Source: Pseudomonadota bacterium (lineage in GTDB: Bacteria > Pseudomonadota > Gammaproteobacteria > Steroidobacterales > Steroidobacteraceae). Taken from it: 6,951 nucleotides of DNA. How positions within the stretch are numbered: position 1 is the stretch's first letter; every line of letters starts with the position of its first letter. The translations under genes and the position numbers were made by a program. The DNA lies in NCBI GenBank assembly GCA_021817875.1, contig JAKAFQ010000230.1, positions 1 through 6,951 on the forward strand, given 5' to 3'. Below the pieces are notes generated by a model. The model searched no databases. It was not told where the DNA came from and saw only the letters and a program-made list of their open reading frames with translations. This document shows positions 1 through 5,340 of this stretch, in pieces.

Positions 1-465
1 GTCATCCTGGTCGGGGAGTTGCGCGACCTCGAGACGATGAGCATCGCGGTCACCGCGGCCGAGACCGGCATCCTCGTCATGGGCACCCTGCATACCAACG
101 GGGCGGCGCAGACGGTCGACCGCATGGTGAACGTTTTCCCCTCGGACAAACAGTCGCACGTGCGCGGCATGCTCTCGACCTCGCTGCGCGGGGTGGTCTC
201 CCAGCAGCTGCTGCGGCGCGCCGACCGCCAGGGCCGGGTCGCGGCGCTCGAGATCCTGATCAATACCCCAGCGGCGGCCAGTCTGATCCGCCAGGGCAAG
301 CTCGACCAGCTCGAGAACACCATGCAGTCCGGCGCCCAGTTCGGCATGCGCACCATGGACGGCGCCATCCAACAGCTGCTCGAGCAGCGCCTGATCGACG
401 CCGAGGAGGCTTACCAGAAGGCGATCAACAAGGGGAAATTCGAGGCATCGAGGCCGCAGGCCTAG
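1..465 (+). CDS. Type IV pilus retraction ATPase, PilT/PilU family (3' part only)
   Basis: This is the C-terminal 154 residues of a GspE/PilT-superfamily hexameric ATPase that works on the cytoplasmic side of the type IV pilus machine and powers pilus retraction. The frame is open from base 1, so the start, the Walker A motif and most Asp-box residues lie outside the window. Visible are the Walker B strand VILVGELRD (residues 1-9), the His box [14 protein letters not shown] (about 28-41), and a segment AAASLIRQ (about 91-98) that matches the AIRNLIRE motif typical of retraction ATPases, followed by [12 protein letters not shown]. The C-terminus is of normal form, ending in a short polar tail after KAINKGKFE. 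The match is closer to PilT than to PilB or GspE, which lack the AIRNLIRE-type motif. PilT and PilU cannot be separated with certainty from this part, so no symbol is given. It lies upstream of metG on the same strand, 86 nt away. Confidence 0.9.
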   Translation, partial: VILVGELRDLETMSIAVTAAETGILVMGTLHTNGAAQTVDRMVNVFPSDKQSHVRGMLSTSLRGVVSQQLLRRADRQGRVAALEILINTPAAASLIRQGKLDQLENTMQSGAQFGMRTMDGAIQQLLEQRLIDAEEAYQKAINKGKFEASRPQA

Positions 466-494
466 CACCGGCGAGGCGCGCTGCGCCCCGGGAC

Positions 495-530
495 GGCGGG
501 CCGGGCGCAGGCGGACTGTCTCGGCCCGCC
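495..530. other. Perfect 9-bp inverted repeat between pilT-like gene and metG
   Basis: GGCGGGCCG at 495-503 is the exact reverse complement of CGGCCCGCC at 522-530; two further inner pairs (one G-U) are possible, leaving a loop of about 14 nt. The stem is all G/C and stable, but no T-run follows on either strand, so it is not a canonical intrinsic terminator. It could weaken read-through from the upstream gene, or it may be a chance product of high GC. Confidence 0.35.
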
Positions 531-545
531 CGCACCCGGTAAGAT
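516..545 (+). promoter_or_regulatory. Weak candidate sigma70-type promoter for metG
   Basis: TAAGAT at 540-545 matches 4 of 6 bases of the -10 consensus and is the only A/T-rich hexamer in this intergenic stretch. The best -35-like hexamer, CTGTCT at 516-521 with an 18-bp spacer, matches only 3 of 6. A transcript from here would begin about 7 nt downstream, at or next to the metG ATG. Support is weak and rests on position and base composition. Confidence 0.22.
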
Positions 546-551
546 TCCCGG

Positions 552-2708
552 ATGAGCGAGACATTCTTCGTCACCACTGCCCTGCCTTATGCGAACGGCC
601 CGTTTCACATCGGGCACATCATGGAGTACATCCAGGCCGATATCTGGGTGCGCTTCCAGCGCATGCAGGGCCACCGGGTGCACTTCGTGGGCGCGGACGA
701 TGCCCACGGGGCCCCCATCATGCTCAAGGCCGAGGCCGAAGGCGTCAGCCCCCGGGAACTGGTCGCGCGCGTCGCGGCCGGCCGGCCCCGCTACCTCGAG
801 GGCTTTCACATCGGCTTCGATCACTGGCACACGACCGACTCGCCGGAGAACGTCGCGCTGTCCCAGGACATCTATCTGCGGCTGAAGGCCGCCGGATTGA
901 TCCATCGCCAGCCGGTCGAGCAGTTCTACGACCCGGTCAAGGGCATGTTCCTCGCCGACCGCTACATCAAGGGCGAGTGCCCCAAGTGCCACGCCAGGGA
1001 CCAGTACGGGGACGCCTGCGAGGTCTGCAGCAGCGTCTACTCACCGACGGAGCTCATCGAGCCGTACTCCACGCTGACCGGCGCGAAGCCGGTGCTCAGG
1101 ACCTCGGATCACTTTTTCTTCCGCCTCTCCGACCCGCGCTGCGTCGCGTTCCTGCACGAGTGGCTGGCGCAGCCCGGCCACGTGCAGCCCCAGGTTGCCA
1201 ACAAGGCGCGCGAGTGGCTCGCGGGCGAGAGCGGCGAGCCGGGCGCGCAGCGGCTCTCCGACTGGGACATCTCGCGCGATGCGCCTTATTTCGGCATCCC
1301 CATCCCGGATGCGCCCGGCAAGTACTTCTACGTCTGGCTCGATGCGCCGATCGGCTACCTCGCCTCGCTGAAGAGCTACTTCGACGGCGGCAAGGCGCGG
1401 GCGAACGGCGAGCCGCGCGCCTTCGAGGCCTTCCTCACCGCGCCCGACACCCGGCAGGTGCACTTCATCGGCAAGGACATCATCTACTTCCACACGCTGT
1501 TCTGGCCGGCGATGCTGCGCTTCGCCGGCCCGCCCTACCGGGTCCCCGACAACGTGCACGTGCACGGCTTCATCACCGTATCCGGCGAGAAGATGTCGAA
1601 GTCCCGCGGCACCGGGATCAGCCCGCTGCGCTACCTCGAGATCGGCATGAACCCGGACTGGCTGCGCTACTACATCGCCGCCAAGCTCAATGCCAACGTC
1701 GAGGACCTGGACTTCAACCCCGATGACTTCCTGGCCCGGGTCAACAGCGATCTCATCGGCAAGTATGTCAACATCGCGAGCCGCGCGTCGCAATTCATCG
1801 CCAGGCATTTCGAGAACAGACTGAGCCCGGACCCGCTGAGCGACCCAACGCACTGGCGGATGCTGTCGCACGGCAGCGTGCAGGCCGGCAAGACCGAGCC
1901 TTACGGCCTTTTCCAGGAGTGGCAGCGCCAGGCGTGGTCGGTGAAATCACTCTACGAGGAACGCGAATTCGCCAAGGCGATCCGCGTCTGCATGAACCTC
2001 GCCGACCTGATCAACTGGTATTTCGATCAGGAAAAGCCCTGGACACTGGTGCGCGGCGGCAGCGCGCCCGACCTGCGCCGCGCGCACTTCATCTGCAGCG
2101 CGGCATTGGAGGGATTCCGGATCCTGTCGATCATCCTCGCGCCGGTGTTACCGGCCACCGCGCAACGCGCGGCGGCATTCCTCAACCTGTCCGGGTTCGG
2201 CGCCTGGTCCGACATCGGCCAGCCGCTGCCGCCGGCTCACCCGATCCGCCACTACGAGCACCTCATGACACGCGTCGATCCGAAGCAGCTCGACGCGCTG
2301 TTCGAGCCGCCGGCCGGGGCCGCTGCGGCCCCGGCCCCTGCGGCGGCGGCCGGGACTGCGGCGCAGGCTGCGGCGGCACCCGGTACCATTTCCCTCGAGG
2401 AGTTCAGGAAGGTCGAGCTGCGCGTGGCGCGCATCGCGGCCGCCGAGCACGTCGCGGGCGCCGACAAGCTGCTGAAGCTCACGCTCGATCTGGGGAACGA
2501 GACCCGCAGCGTATTCGCCGGCATCAAGTCGGCCTACGACCCCGCGGCGCTGGTGGGCCGGCTCACGGTGATGGTGGCCAACCTCGCGCCGCGCAAGATG
2601 AAGTTCGGCCTCTCCGAGGGCATGGTGCTCGCCGCAAGCGGCGAGACCGGCGGGCCCTTCCTGCTGTCGGCCGACTCCGGGGCGACACCGGGCATGCGCG
2701 TCAGCTGA
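552..2708 (+). CDS. metG: Methionyl-tRNA synthetase with C-terminal tRNA-binding domain
   Basis: This cytoplasmic class I synthetase charges tRNA-Met (initiator and elongator) with methionine using ATP. The 718-residue product is full length for the long form of the family. Visible are the Rossmann catalytic core with HIGH at 19-22, one zinc knuckle with Cys143, Cys146, Cys156 and Cys159, the conserved block [13 protein letters not shown] (260-272), and KMSKS at 347-351. A helical anticodon-binding domain runs from about 370 to 570. An Ala/Pro-rich linker (about 586-611) then joins it to an EMAP/Trbp111-type tRNA-binding OB-fold domain (612-718, with [17 protein letters not shown] near 675-691). 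Compared from memory with the E. coli enzyme, there is an insertion of about eight residues before [11 protein letters not shown]. The ATG at 552 puts [15 protein letters not shown] at the N-terminus as expected. No good Shine-Dalgarno sequence precedes it. It is the first gene of a tight four-gene operon. Confidence 0.97.
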   Translation: MSETFFVTTALPYANGPFHIGHIMEYIQADIWVRFQRMQGHRVHFVGADDAHGAPIMLKAEAEGVSPRELVARVAAGRPRYLEGFHIGFDHWHTTDSPENVALSQDIYLRLKAAGLIHRQPVEQFYDPVKGMFLADRYIKGECPKCHARDQYGDACEVCSSVYSPTELIEPYSTLTGAKPVLRTSDHFFFRLSDPRCVAFLHEWLAQPGHVQPQVANKAREWLAGESGEPGAQRLSDWDISRDAPYFGIPIPDAPGKYFYVWLDAPIGYLASLKSYFDGGKARANGEPRAFEAFLTAPDTRQVHFIGKDIIYFHTLFWPAMLRFAGPPYRVPDNVHVHGFITVSGEKMSKSRGTGISPLRYLEIGMNPDWLRYYIAAKLNANVEDLDFNPDDFLARVNSDLIGKYVNIASRASQFIARHFENRLSPDPLSDPTHWRMLSHGSVQAGKTEPYGLFQEWQRQAWSVKSLYEEREFAKAIRVCMNLADLINWYFDQEKPWTLVRGGSAPDLRRAHFICSAALEGFRILSIILAPVLPATAQRAAAFLNLSGFGAWSDIGQPLPPAHPIRHYEHLMTRVDPKQLDALFEPPAGAAAAPAPAAAAGTAAQAAAAPGTISLEEFRKVELRVARIAAAEHVAGADKLLKLTLDLGNETRSVFAGIKSAYDPAALVGRLTVMVANLAPRKMKFGLSEGMVLAASGETGGPFLLSADSGATPGMRVS
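2312..2336. repeat. 25-bp palindrome inside metG linker region
   Basis: GGCCGGGGCCGC (2312-2323) and GCGGCCCCGGCC (2325-2336) are perfect reverse complements around a single central T at 2324. The palindrome falls in codons for the Ala/Pro/Gly linker between the anticodon-binding and tRNA-binding domains of MetRS. In RNA it could form a roughly 10-11 bp G/C stem once a loop is allowed for. It may be a by-product of repeated GCC/GCG/CCG codons. Confidence 0.6.
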
Positions 2709-2713
2709 CACCC

Positions 2714-3274
2714 ATGGCGAGCGCCGACGACATCGACGCGCTGCTGCCGCAGACCCAGTGCACCCGCTGCGGCTATCCCGGCTGCCGGCCCTACGCCGAA
2801 GCGATGGCCCGCGGCGCGGCCGAGATCAACCAGTGCCCTCCGGGCGGCTCGGCGGTCATCGCCGCGCTGGCGAGGCTGCTGCAGCGCGCCCCACTGCCGC
2901 TCAACCCGGGCCACGGGCTGGAGGCACCGGCGCCGCTCGCCCTGATCGACGAGGACGCCTGCATCGGCTGCGCCAAGTGCCTGCCGCCCTGCCCGGTCGA
3001 TGCCATCATCGGTGCGCGCCAGCACCTGCATACCGTCCTGACGCAGCACTGCACCGGCTGTGGGCTGTGCCTGCCGCCCTGCCCGGTGGACTGCATCACC
3101 CTGGTGGCCCGTCCCACGACCCCCGCGGCGCCAGCGCCCGAGCCTGAGGCGAACCGCCGCCGTTTCACGGCGCACCATGCGCGGCTCGCGCGCCGGGCCG
3201 AAGCGCGCGCGATGCTGCTCGCGTCCCGCAAGCGCCTCGCCGCCACCGGCGCTGCCGATGGCACCCGCGGCTGA
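2714..3274 (+). CDS. RnfB/RsxB-like iron-sulfur protein without membrane anchor
   Basis: This 186-residue electron-transfer protein resembles the cytoplasmic part of RnfB, the ferredoxin-like subunit of the Rnf/Rsx complex. An N-terminal Fe-S domain carries [10 protein letters not shown] and the set Cys16, Cys19, Cys24 and Cys41 (C-x2-C-x4-C-x16-C) with the family motif INQCPPGG. Two ferredoxin-type 4Fe-4S motifs follow: Cys83/86/89/93 and Cys113/116/119/123, both ending LPPCPVD. A basic Ala/Arg-rich tail spans about 147-186. Three 4Fe-4S clusters are therefore predicted. Classical RnfB begins with a hydrophobic anchor of about 25 residues. Here the ATG lies 5 nt after the metG stop, and the in-frame sequence upstream is not hydrophobic, so the protein should be soluble. 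No rnfA, C, D, G or E lies beside it. The symbol is withheld because the Rnf role is unproven; the electron donor and acceptor are unknown. It is translated between metG and nth and slightly overlaps or nearly abuts nth. Confidence 0.92.
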   Translation: MASADDIDALLPQTQCTRCGYPGCRPYAEAMARGAAEINQCPPGGSAVIAALARLLQRAPLPLNPGHGLEAPAPLALIDEDACIGCAKCLPPCPVDAIIGARQHLHTVLTQHCTGCGLCLPPCPVDCITLVARPTTPAAPAPEPEANRRRFTAHHARLARRAEARAMLLASRKRLAATGAADGTRG

Positions 3275-3971
3275 CCCCGTGCATCCGGCCACCCGCCGCG
3301 CCCTCTACCGGCGCTTACAGACCGCCAATCCCCACCCCCGGAGCGAGCTCGAGTACTCGAGCCCCTTCGAGCTGCTCGTGGCGGTGATGCTCTCGGCCCA
3401 CACCACCGACAAGAGCGTCAACGCCGCCACACGCAGGCTCTTTCCCGTCGCCCGTACGCCGCAGGCGATGCTCGCCCTGGGTGTCGAGGGCGTGAAGCCG
3501 TACCTGCGTCCGGTCGGCCTGTACAACGCCAAGTCGCACCATCTGATCGGCCTGTGCCGCCAGCTCGTCGAGCGCCACGGCGGTCACCTTCCGGCGGATC
3601 GGGCCGGGTTGGAGGCGCTCCCCGGCGTCGGGCGCAAGACCGCCAGCATCATTCTCAACATGGTGTACGGCGAGCACGAGATCGCCGTGGACACGCACAT
3701 CTTCCGCGTGGCCAACCGCACCGGCCTCGCCCCGGGCAGCACGGCACTCGCCGTCGAGCGCGCGCTGGCCGCGAACACCCCGGCGCCCTTCAAGCGCGAC
3801 GCCCACCACTGGCTGCTGCTGCACGGACGCTACGTGTGCACCGCCCGCGGGCCCCACTGCCCGCGCTGCATCCTCGCCGACCTGTGCGAGTATCCCGACA
3901 AGACCGCGCCGCCTGCCGCGCCGGCGCGCCGGCCGCGGGCCCGAAGAGCCGGCTCGCCCGTGCGAGGTTAG
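3258..3971 (+). CDS. nth: Endonuclease III (DNA glycosylase/AP lyase)
   Basis: This bifunctional base-excision repair enzyme removes oxidised pyrimidines such as thymine glycol from DNA and nicks the abasic site. Counted from the ATG at 3258 it has 237 residues. The helix-hairpin-helix LPGVGRKTA (121-129) contains the catalytic lysine Lys127, and Asp145 lies in AVDTHIFR. The C-terminal 4Fe-4S loop has Cys194, Cys201, Cys204 and Cys210 (C-x6-C-x2-C-x5-C). A Pro/Arg-rich tail (about 216-237) extends beyond the usual end. The loop normally reading LSAQ(A/T)TD reads LSAHTTD, so His48 replaces a Gln that contacts DNA. The start is uncertain. ATG 3258 overlaps the preceding gene by 17 nt, while an in-frame GTG at 3279 lies 4 nt after its stop and gives an N-terminus the same length as E. 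coli Nth. Neither has a strong Shine-Dalgarno sequence. The gene is followed 4 nt later by the DUF1841 gene. Confidence 0.96.
   Translation: MAPAADPVHPATRRALYRRLQTANPHPRSELEYSSPFELLVAVMLSAHTTDKSVNAATRRLFPVARTPQAMLALGVEGVKPYLRPVGLYNAKSHHLIGLCRQLVERHGGHLPADRAGLEALPGVGRKTASIILNMVYGEHEIAVDTHIFRVANRTGLAPGSTALAVERALAANTPAPFKRDAHHWLLLHGRYVCTARGPHCPRCILADLCEYPDKTAPPAAPARRPRARRAGSPVRG
3964..3967 (+). promoter_or_regulatory. Ribosome binding site for the DUF1841 gene
   Basis: GAGG at 3964-3967 lies within the last codons of nth, 8 nt before the ATG at 3976. It supports that start and translational coupling to nth. Confidence 0.55.
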
Positions 3972-3975
3972 CCCC

Positions 3976-4404
3976 ATGCCGCTCTTCGCCGGACAGAGCC
4001 GCGATCAGCTGCGCCGTCTGTACTGCGAGTCCTGGCGCAAGTACCGCGCCGGCGTGCCGCTCGAGCCTCTGGAGGCGCAGATTGCCGCGGTGATCGCCGA
4101 GCACGCCGAATACATCCCGCTGCTCGAGTCCCCACAGGCGCTGGCGCAGGATTTCACCCCGGAGGGCGGTCACGAGAACCCCTTCCTGCACCTGGGACTG
4201 CACCTGGCGATCCGCGAGCAGGTCTGCACCGACCGACCGGCCGGCATCGCCGCTGTTCACGCATCGCTCTGCCGCCGCCTCGGCGATCCGCATGCCGCCG
4301 AGCACGCCATGATCGAGCGGCTGGCCGAGGCGCTCTGGGAAGCCCAGCGCGCAGGGCTCATGCCCGACGAGCAGCGCTATCTGGAGCGGTTGCGGGCGCT
4401 GTAG
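3976..4404 (+). CDS. DUF1841 family protein
   Basis: This is a 142-residue, probably cytoplasmic protein with no signal peptide or membrane segment. It resembles the DUF1841 family of Beta- and Gammaproteobacteria, whose function I do not know. The recognisable parts are an N-terminal SRDQLRRLYCESWRKYRAG (8-26) with its conserved aromatic/basic pattern, the central block NPFLHLGLHLAIREQ (68-82), and the helical end with RLGDPHAAEHAMIERLAEALWEAQRAG (about 101-127) leading to YLERLRAL. The composition suggests an all-helical fold. The His-rich pattern (His71, His75, His97, His106, His110) could be structural or metal-binding, but that is inference. It is the last gene of the metG operon, 4 nt behind nth with its own GAGG. 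It converges with aqpZ, leaving 41 nt between the two stop codons. Confidence 0.85.
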   Translation: MPLFAGQSRDQLRRLYCESWRKYRAGVPLEPLEAQIAAVIAEHAEYIPLLESPQALAQDFTPEGGHENPFLHLGLHLAIREQVCTDRPAGIAAVHASLCRRLGDPHAAEHAMIERLAEALWEAQRAGLMPDEQRYLERLRAL

Positions 4405-4445
4405 CGCTCAGCGGCCGGGCCGGCGACGGCGCACCCCGCGCACAC

Positions 4446-5174
4446 TCACGCCGGATCGGGTTTCGGGGCCGTCGACAGCGGGGCCTTTGTTTCGAGCAGG
4501 GTGCGATAGATCAGCCCCCCCGCGGCGCCACCGAGCAGCGGCATCACCCAGAACAGCCACAGCTGGTGCAGGGCCCAGCCGCCCTGGAACAGCGCCGCCC
4601 CCGTGCTGCGCGCCGGATTCACCGACGTGTTGTCCACCGGGATGCTGATCAGGTGAATCAGGGTCAGCGTCAGACCGATGGCGAGCCCCGCGAAACCGGC
4701 CGGGGCCCGGCGGTCGGTCGCCCCTTGGATCACCAGCACGAACATCGCGGTCAGAACGAACTCCGCGATCATCGCCGACTGCATGGAGTATCCGCCCGGG
4801 GAATGGGCCCCGTAGCCGTTGGAGGCAAAACCGCTCGCCGCGGCGTTGAACCCGGGTTTGCCGCTCGCGATGGCGTACAGCACCGCCCCGGCCGCGATCG
4901 CCCCGGCCACCTGCACCACGATGTAGGGAATGACCTCTCTCGCCCCGAACCGCCCGCCGGCGAACAGGCCCACCGTCACCGCCGGATTGAAGTGTCCGCC
5001 CGAGATGTGTCCCACCGCATACACCATGGTGAGCACCGTCAGGCCGAAGGCCAATGCGACCCCGAGGAAGCCGATGCCCAGATGCGGGTAGGCCGCAGCG
5101 AGCACGGCGGCGCCGCAACCGCCGAACACCAGCCAGAACGTCCCGAAAAACTCCGCCGCAAGCCGCTTGTTCAT
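4446..5174 (-). CDS. aqpZ: Aquaporin Z, water channel
   Basis: This inner-membrane tetrameric MIP-family channel conducts water with little or no glycerol transport. The product has 242 residues with six membrane helices (about 8-28, 34-55, 82-103, 131-150, 160-178 and 204-225) and two half-helices carrying the NPA motifs at 63-65 (HFNPAVTVG) and 186-188 (SVNPARSTG). The selectivity-filter residues Phe43, His174, Thr183 and Arg189 are all present, at the same numbers as in E. coli AqpZ, which marks a water-selective pore rather than a GlpF-type glycerol channel. The start at 5174 is chosen because [13 protein letters not shown] matches the family N-terminus and a good GGAGAG lies 7 nt upstream. 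Longer in-frame starts at 5204 and 5231 would add polar residues not seen in the family. It is transcribed away from the 5175-5340 spacer and appears monocistronic in this window. Confidence 0.97.
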   Translation of the reverse strand: MNKRLAAEFFGTFWLVFGGCGAAVLAAAYPHLGIGFLGVALAFGLTVLTMVYAVGHISGGHFNPAVTVGLFAGGRFGAREVIPYIVVQVAGAIAAGAVLYAIASGKPGFNAAASGFASNGYGAHSPGGYSMQSAMIAEFVLTAMFVLVIQGATDRRAPAGFAGLAIGLTLTLIHLISIPVDNTSVNPARSTGAALFQGGWALHQLWLFWVMPLLGGAAGGLIYRTLLETKAPLSTAPKPDPA

Positions 5175-5181
5175 GGTTTTT

Positions 5182-5187
5182 CTCTCC
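5182..5187 (-). promoter_or_regulatory. Ribosome binding site for aqpZ
   Basis: Read on the minus strand, GGAGAG lies 7 nt before the ATG at 5174. It is the best Shine-Dalgarno sequence in the window and decides in favour of this start over the upstream in-frame ATGs. Confidence 0.8.
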
Positions 5188-5264
5188 GCTCGCCCGATAC
5201 CCATGACCCCTGCGCGTCGCCCGGGCGGCACCCGACCCGGCCAGGGCGCGATCGCTGCCGGGGC

Positions 5265-5292
5265 ATGCTAGCACAGGCCCGAGACGGTTCAT
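5265..5292 (-). promoter_or_regulatory. Candidate extended -10 promoter for aqpZ
   Basis: On the minus strand, TAGCAT (5265-5270) matches 4 of 6 bases of the -10 consensus and is preceded by TGC, an extended -10 (TGn) element. ATGAAC at 5287-5292 is a poor -35 (3 of 6) with a 16-bp spacer. It lies about 90 nt upstream of the aqpZ ATG in an otherwise almost entirely G/C spacer. No T-tract terminator for the preceding lpd gene was seen in the same spacer. Confidence 0.35.
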
Positions 5293-5340
5293 TGCGCCGC
5301 GCCGGCTCAGACCCGCCCCGCGGCCCCGCCCGGTGCGCGC

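Noticed and set aside
462..992. Minus-strand open frame across the pilT-metG gap and the start of metG
   Set aside because: It mostly mirrors metG codons, has no recognisable domain and no ribosome binding site that sets it apart.
1041..1871. Long open frame on the minus strand (276 codons) opposite metG
   Set aside because: It lies wholly inside the clearly conserved metG, its translation is Arg/Val/Asp-rich with no recognisable motif, and such antisense frames are expected in high-GC genes.
1919..2713. Possible N-terminal extension of the RnfB-like protein into metG
   Set aside because: The frame is open, but its translation is Arg/Gly-rich, not hydrophobic, and unlike any RnfB anchor; ATG 2714 begins directly at the conserved domain.
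4405..4445. Possible bidirectional terminator between the convergent DUF1841 gene and aqpZ
   Set aside because: The 41-nt gap is very G/C-rich with only short, imperfect self-complementarity and no T-run on either strand; I cannot support a terminator.
4408..5292. Second long minus-strand frame overlapping aqpZ
   Set aside because: It is the out-of-frame shadow of aqpZ; the aquaporin frame has both NPA motifs, six hydrophobic helices and a good ribosome binding site.
5293..5340. Possible intrinsic terminator after lpd
   Set aside because: The sequence is nearly all G/C with only 4-bp stems and no T-tract on the minus strand.
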